The notes beneath the pieces are model-generated. The model did no database searches and had not been told where the DNA came from. It saw only the letters and a list, made by a program, of their open reading frames with translations. 64,000 nucleotides of DNA, from the NCBI RefSeq assembly GCF_902859915.1, contig NZ_CADIKK010000011.1, positions 148,880 to 212,879 on the forward strand. Reading direction: 5' to 3'. Source of the stretch: Paraburkholderia ultramafica. GTDB taxonomy: Bacteria > Pseudomonadota > Gammaproteobacteria > Burkholderiales > Burkholderiaceae. The number at the start of each line of letters is the position of its first letter. The first letter of the stretch is position 1. Of the stretch, positions 36,072 through 45,178 are shown in pieces. A program made the position numbers and the translations under genes.

Positions 36072-36886
36072 AGGGCGTGTTCGCACTATCTGAGTCCATC
36101 GACGATGAGGGCGAAATTGATGAAAGCGAGGAACATCACGTCCAGTTTGTCGAAGCGGGAAAAGATGCGGCGAAAGCCTTTGAGGCGGCGAAACAGGCGC
36201 TCCACTTCGTTTCTGCGCTTGTACATTTCGCGATCGTATTCCCATGGTTTAAGCCGATTGCTTTTGGGCGGAACAACCGGAATGAATCCGAGGTCGAGCG
36301 CGAGTTGTCGCGTCTCGTCGCCTTCATACGCCTTGTCCATCAGCAGATGCAATGGCCGATTGGGCGAGCCAAGTCGTTGCAACAGGGCACGCCCCTCTGG
36401 TGCATCACCTGCCTGGCCAGGAGACAGGGCGAACGTTATGGCTGTTCGAGCATCCGCGGCAACCATATGAATCTTGGTGGTCCATCCGCCTCGGGATTTA
36501 CCGATTGCTTGAGGTCCGTTTTTTTTAATGCACCGGTGCCATCAGGATGAACCTTTACCATCGTGCTATCCAGTGAGACCGCCTCGATCCTGATGCGAAC
36601 GATCTGCTCGCGCTGCAATTCAGTGAACACACGATCCAGCACGCCATTCCTGGACCAGCGGTTCATTCGTGTGTAGATCGTGTGCCATCGGCCAAAACGC
36701 TTGGGCAGTCCACGCCATTTGCAGCCGTGCTCGGCCACATAAAGAATCGCATTCAGCACCTGCAAGTTTGTCAGGCTTACATTGCCACGCTGTCGCGGCA
36801 GGCAATGCTCAATCCGCTGATATTGGGCTTCGGTGATTTCCATCACCGAAGTATACGATCAAATAGCAGTAGTGTGAACACGCCCT
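36072..36886 (-). mobile_element. IS5-family (IS427-group) insertion sequence, complete
   Basis: Imperfect 17-bp terminal inverted repeats bound the element: AGGGCGTGTTCGCACTA at 36072-36088 and the complement of AGGGCGTGTTCACACTA at 36870-36886 (one mismatch). Length is 815 bp. Between them lie two overlapping transposase frames joined at an A8 run. A target duplication could not be assigned with certainty. The right end interrupts an MlaC-like gene. Confidence 0.85.
36086..36843 (-). CDS. IS427-group transposase, orfA/orfB joined by frameshift
   Basis: orfA starts at 36843 (MEITEAQYQRIEHCLPRQRG) and reads the helix-turn-helix and first catalytic Asp in VSLDSTMVKVHPDGTGA. At a run of eight A (minus strand, plus positions 36519-36526) the second frame takes over as KNGPQAIGKSRGGWTTKIHM and continues MDKAYEGDETRQLALDLGFI and RRNEVERLFRRLKGFRRIFS, the D and E of the DDE triad. 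A slip by -1 on A8 gives one protein of about 250 aa, the known expression strategy of this group, so the transposase is probably functional. Confidence 0.85.
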
Positions 36887-37440
36887 AGCCAAACCCCCAT
36901 CAAGTTCAGGCCATACACGCGCCAGCCCTGCGGTGTTCGGTACAAGCAGTAATCTATTTCTACCGGACTACCGTTATCCCTCGCGATCGTCCGGACTACT
37001 ACGTCGGTTTGAGCGGGCTCGATCCGCGATGGCGGGTAATGCAACTGTTGATCGCCGTGCAGCAGCGCTAGTGCACCTGAATACGTGTGAATTAGCAGGA
37101 GCGTGAATTGTGCGACCACCTGCCGCTGTCGTGCTGGTGTTGCGGCGTGCCAGTAACGGCCCATCGCAAACTGCGTCGTCCGCCGGATATCCGCGTATGG
37201 AAGGATGTCCCTGTTCACGATCGACATGATGGGGGCATCGCCTGGCTTGATCGCTCGAGTCCTGACTTCGTCGAGTATTTCCTGCGTCGCGGTCTCGATG
37301 AGTACCTGCGGCCGAGTCTGGTCGGCGATCTGCACGAACTTGGCGTCGCCCGATGCACAGATCGACCAGATGCTGCCACAAACAGCAAAGGATATTGCCA
37401 GTGCTGAACGAGTGACGGAGCGTCGCAAGAGTACGTTCAT
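36887..37440 (-). pseudogene. MlaC/Ttg2D-like protein truncated by the IS5-type element
   Basis: From ATG 37440 (MNVLLRRSVTRSALAISFAV) a signal peptide leads into QTRPQVLIETATQEILDEVR, the MlaC (toluene-tolerance Ttg2D) domain, up to EIDYCLYRTPQGWRVYGLNL, where the transposon end begins. The last part of the MlaC fold, normally about 30 residues (helix with G-x-x-x-L-I-x-x-L), is lost and replaced by GRVHTTAI from the terminal repeat. MlaC carries phospholipids across the periplasm. No other mla gene is nearby, so this is a solitary paralogue. Confidence 0.8.
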
Positions 37441-37663
37441 CGCTAACCTCCATTTCGAAAGTACCCCTGCACGCAAAGGGGCAAATGAAAACTTGCTCGA
37501 AAAGAGTCCGGACTGTTGAAAGCGAGTGCTGGGTAGCCTGCAGTCTACCGAGTTCTGCCGATTCGGGCGCCAAGAAACTCCATGAATGGTCGCCGCGGCT
37601 GCGGTTAAAGTTTCGACTGTCTACCCTTGCTGACGTCTGCGCCAGCACGAAGCAAGGGCGAAA

Positions 37664-38047
37664 CTAATCGCGCGACCTCGCGCGTTCGATCGACATGTGG
37701 GTGGGCATCATGTTTTCATTGGCGTTGTGCATGACCCACAACGACAAGCCGACAATCACCGAAATCAGTAATGCAGTACAAACAAAGATGCCTGTATTGG
37801 CCAGCTGATCGCGCGACGCGCCGATATGGAGAAAGAAGACCAGTTGCACGACCAGCTGTGCAACGCACAGGACGACGATCGTAGCGAGGCCCAAGCCGCG
37901 CGGCACGACCTCGGTCATCACAGCGCCGAACGAAGCCAGCGTCAATGCCAGCGACAGGACCGCCCCAATCATATAGCTCTTCAGGCTGCCATGTGGCGCC
38001 ACGTGAATGGTGTCGTGCGACGCATGCTGGTGGGATGACTTGCTCAT
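37664..38047 (-). CDS. cyoD: Cytochrome bo3 ubiquinol oxidase subunit IV
   Basis: 127 aa. Three membrane helices (SYMIGAVLSLALTLASFGAV, LGLATIVVLCVAQLVVQLVF, FVCTALLISVIVGLSLWVMH) match the CyoD fold, with FFLHIGAS after helix 2 as in E. coli CyoD. Its start overlaps the cyoC stop by four bases. Last gene of the operon: no heme O synthase gene (cyoE) follows. Confidence 0.93.
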   Translation of the reverse strand: MSKSSHQHASHDTIHVAPHGSLKSYMIGAVLSLALTLASFGAVMTEVVPRGLGLATIVVLCVAQLVVQLVFFLHIGASRDQLANTGIFVCTALLISVIVGLSLWVMHNANENMMPTHMSIERARSRD

Positions 38048-38661
38048 ACGAACTCGCGCAGATAGACAAAGGTGAACACGCAGATCCAGATGAGATCCAG
38101 GAAGTGCCAGAACAGACTCAGGCAGGCGAGCCGGCGACGCGTCACGCCGGTCAGGCCGAACTCGTAGACCTGGTGCATCATCACCGCGATCCAGAGCAGG
38201 CCACAGCTGACGTGCAAACCGTGCGTGCCGACCAGCACGAAGTACGACGACAGGAATGCGCTGACGTGCGGCCCCGCGCCGTCGCCGATCAGTTTCGTGA
38301 ATTCGACCAGTTCCATGCCGACAAATCCAGCGCCGAGCGCGAAGGTTACGGCAAGCCACGCGATCACCTGCGCATGGCGGTGGGCCTGCATTCCGAGCAT
38401 CGCCAGGCCGAACGTCAAGCTGCTGGCCAGCAGCAGCAAGGTTTCGCCGAGCGCGTAGCGCAATTCGAACAGGCCTTTGCCGCTCGGGCCACCCGCCGTG
38501 GCATTCGCCAGTACACCAAACGTGGCGAACAGGGTGGCGAAGATGACGCAGTCGCTCATCAGATAGATCCAGAAACCGAGCGTGGCTCTGGCCCCGTCGT
38601 CGTGCGACGTAGGGTGCCCATCGTCATGTCCGTGGGCGTGATGCCTTGCAACAGTAGTCAT
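38044..38661 (-). CDS. cyoC: Cytochrome bo3 ubiquinol oxidase subunit III
   Basis: 205 aa, like E. coli CyoC (204). Five membrane helices; family signatures LGFWIYLMSDCVIFATLFAT at the start of helix 1 and YFVLVGTHGLHVSCGLLWIA. A histidine-rich soluble N-terminus (HHAHGHDDGHPTSHDDG) precedes helix 1. Two bases separate it from cyoB. Confidence 0.95.
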   Translation of the reverse strand: MTTVARHHAHGHDDGHPTSHDDGARATLGFWIYLMSDCVIFATLFATFGVLANATAGGPSGKGLFELRYALGETLLLLASSLTFGLAMLGMQAHRHAQVIAWLAVTFALGAGFVGMELVEFTKLIGDGAGPHVSAFLSSYFVLVGTHGLHVSCGLLWIAVMMHQVYEFGLTGVTRRRLACLSLFWHFLDLIWICVFTFVYLREFV

Positions 38662-38663
38662 GA

Positions 38664-40640
38664 TCAGGCGGCCTCTTTCAGCTGCGCGTAGCGTGCACGT
38701 TCAATCCGGGCGACCTCGTCCGCCGGCACGTAATAGTCAACGTCAAGTTCATAGCTTCGGACGATGAAGGTCGCAATCATCCCGACAAGACCGGCCGCTG
38801 CGAACAGCCACATATGCCACACCAGTGCGAAGCACAACAGCAAACTGAAGCCCGCGATGATCACACCTGCGCCCGTATTGCGCGGCATGTGAATGTCCTC
38901 GTATTTTTTCGGCTGCACGTACGCGCGGCCTGCTTCCTTGTTGTCCCAGTGCTGCTCGAGCGACGTAATTACCGGCACATGCGCGAAGTTGTAGAACGGT
39001 GCCGGCGATGCCGTCGACCATTCCAGGCTGCGGCCATTCCACGGGTCGCCGGTCAGATCGCGATTGGCATCGCGATCGCGAATGCTGACGCCGAACTGAA
39101 TCAGCATCGAGGCAATGCCTGCTGCGATAAACACCGCACCGATCAGCGCGACGACCAGCCACTTATGCCACTCCGGTACCGCGTAGTGGTTTATGCGTCG
39201 CGTCATGCCTTCGAAGCCGAGGATATAGAGCGGGGTGAAGGCGAGCCAGTAGCCGATCAGCCAGCACCAGAACGAAACCTTGCCCCAAAACTCGTTCAGC
39301 GTGAAGCCGAACACCTTGGGGAACCAGTAGCTGATCCCCGCGAGGCAGCCAAATACCACGCCACCGATGAGCACGTTATGGAAGTGCGCCACGAGGAACA
39401 GGCTGTTGTGCAACACGAAGTCCGCGCCCGGCACCGCCAGCAGCACGCCGGTCATGCCGCCCACTGCGAACGTGACCATGAAGCCGATCGTCCACAGCGT
39501 CGACGAGTGGTAACGGATGCGCCCACGGAACATCGTGAACAGCCAGTTGAACAGCTTCACGCCGGTCGGGATCGAGATGATCGACGTCATAATGCCGAAG
39601 AACGCATTCACGTTGGCTCCCGAGCCCATCGTGAAGAAGTGGTGCAGCCACACGAAGAACGACAGAATGCCAATCGATGCGGTCGCGTATACCATTGATT
39701 TATAGCCGAACAGCGGCTTGCCGGCAAACGTCGCGATGATTTCGGAGAATGCGCCAAAGCACGGCAGGATCAGGATATACACCTCGGGATGGCCCCATAC
39801 CCAGATGAGGTTGATGTACATCATCGCGTTGCCGCCCAACTCGTTGGTAAAGATGTGCATGCCGAGATAGCGGTCAGCGGCAAGCAATGCGAGCGTCGCC
39901 GTCAACACCGGGAACACGGCAACGATCAGGATGTTGGTAATGAGCGCGGTCCAGACGAACACCGGCATCTTCATCAGGTTCAGGCCCGGCGCGCGCATGC
40001 GCAGGATCGTCGCGATGAAGTTGATACCGGTCAACGTGGTGCCGAGTCCCGATATCTGCAGTGACCAGATGTAGTAGTCGACCCCCACGGTTGGGCTATA
40101 TCCGAGCTCCGAAAGTGGCGGATACGCGACCCATCCCGTCGCGGCAAAATCGCCGACGAACAGCGACAGCATCACAAGCACCGCGCCGACCGCCGAAAGC
40201 CAGAAGCTCAGCGAATTGACGAACGGAAAAGCGACGTCGCGTGCGCCGATCTGCAGCGGTACCACCACGTTCATCAACCCGATGATCAAAGGCGTCGCGA
40301 CGAAGAAGATCATGACCACGCCGTGCGCGGTAAAAATCTGATCATAGTGGTGCGGCGGCAAATATCCGGCCGCGTCGTTGTATGCGATAGCCTGCTGAGT
40401 CCGCATCATGATCGCGTCGGCAAAGCCGCGCAGCAGCATCACGATCGCGAGCACGATGTACATCACGCCGATGCGCTTGTGGTCGACCGAGGTGAACCAC
40501 TCGCGCCACAGATAAGTCCATTTGCCCGCGTAGGTCACGGCCGCGAGCAGCGCCGCGCCGAGCACGACGACGACCGCCAGCGTGCCCATGATGATGGGCT
40601 CGTGATACGGGATAGCGTCGAGGTTAAGTTTTCCGAGCAT
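38664..40640 (-). CDS. cyoB: Cytochrome bo3 ubiquinol oxidase subunit I
   Basis: 658 aa, close to E. coli CyoB (663). The heme-copper centre is plain: [12 protein letters not shown] with the His-Tyr pair, the CuB histidines in [10 protein letters not shown], and the heme o3/b ligands in [12 protein letters not shown]. The proton channel segments ([20 protein letters not shown]) are conserved. It catalyses quinol oxidation coupled to proton pumping in the inner membrane. Five bases separate it from cyoA. Confidence 0.97.
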   Translation of the reverse strand: MLGKLNLDAIPYHEPIIMGTLAVVVVLGAALLAAVTYAGKWTYLWREWFTSVDHKRIGVMYIVLAIVMLLRGFADAIMMRTQQAIAYNDAAGYLPPHHYDQIFTAHGVVMIFFVATPLIIGLMNVVVPLQIGARDVAFPFVNSLSFWLSAVGAVLVMLSLFVGDFAATGWVAYPPLSELGYSPTVGVDYYIWSLQISGLGTTLTGINFIATILRMRAPGLNLMKMPVFVWTALITNILIVAVFPVLTATLALLAADRYLGMHIFTNELGGNAMMYINLIWVWGHPEVYILILPCFGAFSEIIATFAGKPLFGYKSMVYATASIGILSFFVWLHHFFTMGSGANVNAFFGIMTSIISIPTGVKLFNWLFTMFRGRIRYHSSTLWTIGFMVTFAVGGMTGVLLAVPGADFVLHNSLFLVAHFHNVLIGGVVFGCLAGISYWFPKVFGFTLNEFWGKVSFWCWLIGYWLAFTPLYILGFEGMTRRINHYAVPEWHKWLVVALIGAVFIAAGIASMLIQFGVSIRDRDANRDLTGDPWNGRSLEWSTASPAPFYNFAHVPVITSLEQHWDNKEAGRAYVQPKKYEDIHMPRNTGAGVIIAGFSLLLCFALVWHMWLFAAAGLVGMIATFIVRSYELDVDYYVPADEVARIERARYAQLKEAA

Positions 40641-40645
40641 GGCGA

Positions 40646-41647
40646 CTACTCCACAGCCTGATGGGCAGGTGATTGGGTTCCAGGACGTTTAATTGAAAGT
40701 GCGGTCCTGGCCTCCCCGCACATCGGGTTGCCGGCCGCACCGGGCATGTACTGATCAACGACGTCGTCGAACAGACCGGGGGGAACGCGTGCATAGACCG
40801 TCACCGGATCCTTCTGGCTAGGCTTTTCCAGTGCCTGATAGGTGACCCTGTCGAGCGACAGTGGCGACTGCTTCGCGTTGGCGATCCATGCGTCGAAATC
40901 CGCGCGACTCGTCGCGATCGTATTGAAGTGCATGTCCGAGAAGCCTGGGCCGCTGAACGCCGACGACCTCCCCTCATAGACGCCAGGACTGTTGGCGATC
41001 AGGTTCAACTGCGTGCGCATGCCGGCCATAGCGTAGATCTGGCTGCCGAGTTTCGGAATAAAGAACGAGTTCATCAGCGATTCAGCAGTTATGTCGAACG
41101 AGACAGGTGTGTCGACCGGAATCGCAAGCTGATTGACCGTAGCCACGCCGTAGTCTGGATAGATGAACAGCCATTTCCAGTTCAGCGCAACCACCTCGAC
41201 GCGGACCGGTTTGGTCTGCGACTCGATCGGTTGCGATGGGTCGAGGCTGTGCGTGGACCGCCAGATCACGAGACCCAGGATCGCCACGATGACGCAAGGG
41301 ACCGCCCAGACGACGACTTCAATTGCATTGGATTCGGCCCATTCTGGCGCGTAGGTCGCGCTTTCATTCGACGCCCGATAGCGCCACGCGAAGTACAAGG
41401 TCAACAGGATGACCGGGATGACTATGAGCAGCATCAGGCCAAGGGCAAGCAGGACCAGGTGTTTCTCCTGCGCACCAATGTCGCCCTTGGGATCGAACAA
41501 TGCCATGCTGCATCCGCCGAGCAGGCCGGATGCGCCAAGTGCCAAAACACGGCCTGCGGCAACGGCAAACCGTTTGATGGTCTGAGATTGAAGGCGCGCA
41601 CCTGGATCATCAGAGGGAATTTTTCTGCACAAGCCTGGACTCCGCAT
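40646..41647 (-). CDS. cyoA: Cytochrome bo3 ubiquinol oxidase subunit II
   Basis: 333 aa. Lipobox LLGGC at residues about 43-47 marks the lipoprotein signal; two membrane helices and a cupredoxin domain follow ([40 protein letters not shown]). The CuA-binding Cys/His set is absent, as expected for a quinol rather than cytochrome c oxidase. The N-terminus before the signal is long (about 25 residues), so a later start is possible. First gene of cyoABCD. Its upstream region is shared with a divergent, decayed LysR. Confidence 0.95.
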   Translation of the reverse strand: MRSPGLCRKIPSDDPGARLQSQTIKRFAVAAGRVLALGASGLLGGCSMALFDPKGDIGAQEKHLVLLALGLMLLIVIPVILLTLYFAWRYRASNESATYAPEWAESNAIEVVVWAVPCVIVAILGLVIWRSTHSLDPSQPIESQTKPVRVEVVALNWKWLFIYPDYGVATVNQLAIPVDTPVSFDITAESLMNSFFIPKLGSQIYAMAGMRTQLNLIANSPGVYEGRSSAFSGPGFSDMHFNTIATSRADFDAWIANAKQSPLSLDRVTYQALEKPSQKDPVTVYARVPPGLFDDVVDQYMPGAAGNPMCGEARTALSIKRPGTQSPAHQAVE

Positions 41648-41692
41648 GTCATGTACCTTCGTTGCAGTGTGTTTTCGAGTCGCTTTCGAACG

Positions 41693-41760
41693 ACAGGATC
41701 GCCTGTTTCGATATGAATGTGAAATAGATTAAATTGAAGCATTGATCATTTAACTTGATC
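41693..41760. promoter_or_regulatory. Conserved dyads between cyoA and the divergent LysR remnant
   Basis: Two features are shared with the region before the paralogous LysR at 51509: the dyad ACAGGATCGCCTGT (41693-41706) and the symmetric GATCA-x7-TGATC (41744-41748 and 41756-41760). The sequence between them (AATAGATTAAATTGAAG versus AATAGATTGAATTGACAG) is also conserved. LysR genes usually bind such sites to control themselves and their divergent neighbour. Confidence 0.55.
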
Positions 41761-41770
41761 GCGCGCAATA

Positions 41771-42380
41771 ATGGATCTTCGCGATCTACGCTATTTCGTT
41801 GCCGTTGCAGAAGAAGAGCATTTCGGACGCGCGGCCAAACGCCTCCACATCGTGCAGCCTGCGTTGAGCTTCCAGATTCGTTCGCTGGAGGAGGAACTCG
41901 GCGGGCCGCTTTTCCAGCGCACGAGCAGGCGCGTGGTGCTGACTGAGGCTGGCGGCTTTTTGCATCGCTGATGCGCAGCGTCTGCTCGCGCAAGCGGACC
42001 GGGTGCGTTCGGATGTCCAGCATTCGATGAGGGGCGAAATCGGCAGCATGCGAATCAGCTTTGTCGGAGCCACCGTCTCGGAGCATCGCTCAACGGCGAA
42101 TTGGACGTCCCCTAGGGCCCGAACGTTTTCCTGCCTGGTGATTCGCGATTGCACGTAGAGCGTGTGGGGCGCTGCCCGCTCGTCCTCGCGCTGGCAGACG
42201 AACGTCCGTTCGCTTCGAAAGGGAGCATCTTGGCGCGAGACCTGCAGGCCGAGCGGATCATTCTCCCCGCGACCGGGAAACACGAGGGGGGATCCATGGC
42301 GCTGGTGCGCGCGATCCTCGGTGACGATGTTCGCGTCATCGAAAGCGCATTAAGCACGAACGCACTCTTCGCCTTAACAG
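41771..42380 (+). pseudogene. Decayed LysR regulator, paralogue of the gene at 51509
   Basis: The frame starts [20 protein letters not shown] and follows the paralogue through [20 protein letters not shown], where a one-base shift near 41955 ends the frame. The neighbouring frame continues LLAQADRVRSDVQHSMRGEI; then an internal deletion of about 100 bp joins the fold near 42075; LQAERIILPATGKHEGGSMA and RAILGDDVRVIESALSTNAL remain before similarity ends at about 42376. Several independent lesions show it has been inactive for some time. Confidence 0.85.
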
Positions 42381-42416
42381 GGCACCACGCGTCGTTTACC
42401 CGGCCGGGCGAGCCAG

Positions 42417-42884
42417 TCAGGCTACGAGGAATTTTCCAAGCAAGCGGCGTAGTTCGTTGAGTTCCGACTCAGTGAACTCCTTGACTTGCGCGCTCAATAT
42501 TGCGGGAGCTATCTCCGGAATTCGAGCGACAACCTCTTCTCCCTTCTTTGTCAGGACCAGATTCACTATGCGCCGGTCGTCCGTATTTCGGCTACGTATC
42601 AGCAAACCGCCTGTTTCGAGCCTGTCTAGAACGCGCGTCATCGCGCTTGTGTCCATATCGAGCCGCCGGGCCAGTTCGAACGGGGTGTCGGCCACGCCGC
42701 GGCCGAGTAAGTGGAGAATGCCCATTTGCCGGCTGGTGACACCCAAGCCCCGCAGCGCAGTGTCAATCTGCGACAGTAGACGGTTGCGCACCCGGTCGAT
42801 TGCGAAGTACACGCTTTCGGTCGGATTGAAGGTTTCCTTTGTGTAATGCTTCACCGCGCTTTCCCCCACCCACGAACGCACCAT
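42417..42884 (-). CDS. MarR-family transcriptional regulator
   Basis: 155 aa. Winged helix: VTSRQMGILHLLGRGVADTP, then FELARRLDMDTSAMTRVLDR with the wing LLIRSRNTDDRRIVNLVLTK, followed by a dimerisation helix. It resembles regulators of efflux or aromatic-acid genes. No obvious partner gene is adjacent on the same strand; the region to the right is transposase debris, so the original target may have been lost. Confidence 0.9.
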   Translation of the reverse strand: MVRSWVGESAVKHYTKETFNPTESVYFAIDRVRNRLLSQIDTALRGLGVTSRQMGILHLLGRGVADTPFELARRLDMDTSAMTRVLDRLETGGLLIRSRNTDDRRIVNLVLTKKGEEVVARIPEIAPAILSAQVKEFTESELNELRRLLGKFLVA

Positions 42885-42889
42885 CCGTG

Positions 42890-43231
42890 ATGTACACCAC
42901 GGCTACGGCTCCTCGCCTTCCCGATGCGGACCTGTCCATGCTGCAACAGGTCGGACTGGAAATCTCCCAGTTCCCGTACAAGGAGCGTGCGTGCGCGCCA
43001 GGGTCTTCGGCCACGCCGGGTGGACGATCGGTGATGACCGACAGACGCGGATGATCGGTACCGGATGTCCCTCGTACCAATGCGCTGAGCCGCTCTGCAA
43101 CGTCCGGGAACCTGTTTCTCACGATGGCGAACACGCTTCAAGTTCGCGATAGGCGCGTTCAAGCTGGAAATTTCGAAGGTGTCCGTTTCATCCCAGTCTG
43201 AGGCAATTTCAACGCGAATTGTGACTTTCAT
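42890..43231 (-). pseudogene. ISKra4-type transposase remnant
   Basis: From ATG 43231 the frame reads MKVTIRVEIASDWDETDTFE, closely like the N-terminus of ISKra4 transposases. After a deletion another frame reads VFAIVRNRFPDVAERLSALV and HPRLSVITD, reminiscent of the family's F-A-x-V segment and the S-x-G/I-S-D block. No full-length frame exists. The call rests mainly on the first 22 residues. Confidence 0.5.
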
Positions 43232-44252
43232 TTCCACCTCCGGCGAGCGTGACTGGCGAAATCCCAGGCGCCCTGCGCTGGAACCCCAAGGTCTTTAACG
43301 CCCCCCTCATGACCTCACATCCGTCAAGCGTTGTCAGCGCACGCTCGTCCGCCTCCAACATCGACGGCACCTCTTCGCGAAGCAGGTCAATGAACGTCCG
43401 GATCTTTGCGTCGAGGAAACGCCGCGACGAATACAACGCATAGACGTTCACGGACTGCGCCTCATATTCCCTAAGAATCCGCACCAGTGCACCCGAGCGT
43501 AAACCGCGCAGCGCAACGCCAGCCGGCAGGATGGCGATGCCAAGTCCTTTCACTACCGCCGGCTCCAACGCTTCCATGGCGTTGACCGTCAACCGAGCCG
43601 AACCGATATTCACCTCGAACGTCTCGCCTGCGCCTCTGAATACCCATTTATCAAACGGAAAGACGGGCGTGGCTAACTGAAGGCACTGATGCTTGCGCAA
43701 GTCTTCAGGCGCTCCTGGTACGCCGTAGCGCGCCAGGTACCGTGGGGATGCGCATAGCACGCCGGCGATACTCCCGAGCTTTAGACTCACCAACCCCGAG
43801 CTCGTCAATTCAGGCGCGAGAACGATCGATGCATCATAGCCTTCCTGGAGCATGTCGGGCATTGTTCCAGTCATCGCGACCTCCACTCTGAGCGAGGAAA
43901 AGCGCTCCTGATACTGCAGTATTGCCGGCACCACCAACTGATGGCCGAAGCTCGAAAGCGCGTGCACACGCAACCGTCCGGTTGGATACGCCGTCGTCGA
44001 TCGCGCTTCGGCTTCCGCGTCGTCGAGGCTCGAAAGAATGCCCTGGCATCGATCCAGGTAGCGCTCGCGCGCCTCCGTCAGGGCGATCTGCCTCGTCGTC
44101 CGGTTTAACAGCCGGCTGCCCAGATGTGTTTCGAGTTGGGCGACAGCGCGTGAAACGGCGGGCACGCTCAAGTTGAGCCTCCTGGCCGCCGAGCCAAAGC
44201 CTCCGTCGCTCGCGACTTTCACAAAGATGCGCATGCATTGAAGAGTTTCCAT
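43209..44252 (-). CDS. LysR-type transcriptional regulator with extended C-terminus
   Basis: 347 aa. Helix-turn-helix: METLQCMRIFVKVASDGGFG, SAARRLNLSVPAVSRAVAQL; effector domain from GRLRVHALSSFGHQLVVPAI. It belongs to the DmlR/CrgA-like branch. The normal LysR end is near residue 300 (KIRTFIDLLREEVPSMLEAD); about 45 extra residues (DERALTTLDGCEVMRGALKT onward) run into the ISKra4-type remnant and probably reflect loss of the original stop by that insertion. Confidence 0.9.
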   Translation of the reverse strand: METLQCMRIFVKVASDGGFGSAARRLNLSVPAVSRAVAQLETHLGSRLLNRTTRQIALTEARERYLDRCQGILSSLDDAEAEARSTTAYPTGRLRVHALSSFGHQLVVPAILQYQERFSSLRVEVAMTGTMPDMLQEGYDASIVLAPELTSSGLVSLKLGSIAGVLCASPRYLARYGVPGAPEDLRKHQCLQLATPVFPFDKWVFRGAGETFEVNIGSARLTVNAMEALEPAVVKGLGIAILPAGVALRGLRSGALVRILREYEAQSVNVYALYSSRRFLDAKIRTFIDLLREEVPSMLEADERALTTLDGCEVMRGALKTLGFQRRAPGISPVTLAGGGNESHNSR

Positions 44253-44309
44253 TTATCGTCCCTCACAACGGAGAAGCTACGTCGAATCTTTTCTGGTCCA
44301 ATCACCGCT

Positions 44310-44462
44310 CTATTTCCCGACGGTTGACGCCATGCGTGCCGGCGTCATGCGCTCCCCTGTCAACGCTTGATTCCCCGCGGTCGCGGCCCATGAATTTGTA
44401 CTCGCAAGCGCGCATAGCATCAGGACGCAGCACGCCGAGAGGCTTCGCCGAATCTGCTTCAT
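44310..44462 (-). CDS. Short putative secreted peptide (50 aa)
   Basis: From ATG 44462: MKQIRRSLSACCVLMLCALA, then STNSWAATAGNQALTGERMT. The first 25 residues are a convincing signal peptide with an A-x-A-like cleavage site near SWA-A; only about 24 residues would be mature. No strong ribosome-binding site (AGGA is too far). It may be a truncated exported protein rather than a real peptide. It follows the TetR gene on the same strand. Confidence 0.4.
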   Translation of the reverse strand: MKQIRRSLSACCVLMLCALASTNSWAATAGNQALTGERMTPARMASTVGK

Positions 44463-44548
44463 CTTCAACGTCAGATCCTCTTGCGCCGCTGGCGCGGCGG
44501 CGCCCGGGACGAAAGATACGACGTGACCGTCGCCCACGAACACATCCA

Positions 44549-45166
44549 TCACCGTGCGGAGCCCTTAATCCCCGACAGGATCTGCGAAACAATCAGCCGC
44601 GCGACGGCTCTACTTACAGCCAGCGGCGGTTCGCGCAAACTTCTCAAGATCAACCCCATCACGGTCGAGTGAATAAACGTTGCAGCCAGATACGGGTCAA
44701 GCTCAGCACTCAACTGGTTGCGAGCGATGGCTGCCCTCAGGGCGCGCGCCATCTGATGCTCGGCGCCGCGCCAGCTGGCATGCAAGCGACTCCAGAGCCA
44801 CTCGGTTTCAGTGGACATCTCGCAGCGCATCAACATGATCAAGTAAAAGCGCCGCGAGGGACCTGCCGATAGCACCGTGGCGAGAAGCCCGGCCAGCCTT
44901 CTTTCAAGTTGTCCGAGGGGATCGCGCTCCCCCTCGGACCATGACATGACAAACGGGTCGTCCGCTAGCGAAGCATGCTCGAACAAGGTTTCGAGCAAAG
45001 CCATCTTGTCCTTGAAGTGCCAGTAGACTGCGCCACGCGTGACGCCCGCCAGATCGGCAATTTCAGAGAGAGAGGCGCGCGACACACCACGCTCGACAAA
45101 GACTTGCTCCGCAGCCCTCAATATTTGCGCTCGCGTTCCGAGCGCCTCCACTTTCTTGCGCTTCAT
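44549..45166 (-). CDS. TetR/AcrR-family transcriptional repressor
   Basis: 205 aa. N-terminal helix-turn-helix GTRAQILRAAEQVFVERGVS, then RASLSEIADLAGVTRGAVYW and HFKDKMALLETLFEHASL, closely like AcrR/TtgR/MexZ-type repressors of RND pumps; the ligand domain is the TetR_C AcrR-like type. It lies 12 bp downstream of the RND pump gene, on the same strand, so it is probably cotranscribed and autoregulated with the pump it represses. Confidence 0.93.
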   Translation of the reverse strand: MKRKKVEALGTRAQILRAAEQVFVERGVSRASLSEIADLAGVTRGAVYWHFKDKMALLETLFEHASLADDPFVMSWSEGERDPLGQLERRLAGLLATVLSAGPSRRFYLIMLMRCEMSTETEWLWSRLHASWRGAEHQMARALRAAIARNQLSAELDPYLAATFIHSTVMGLILRSLREPPLAVSRAVARLIVSQILSGIKGSAR

Positions 45167-45178
45167 TGCCGACCGTCA

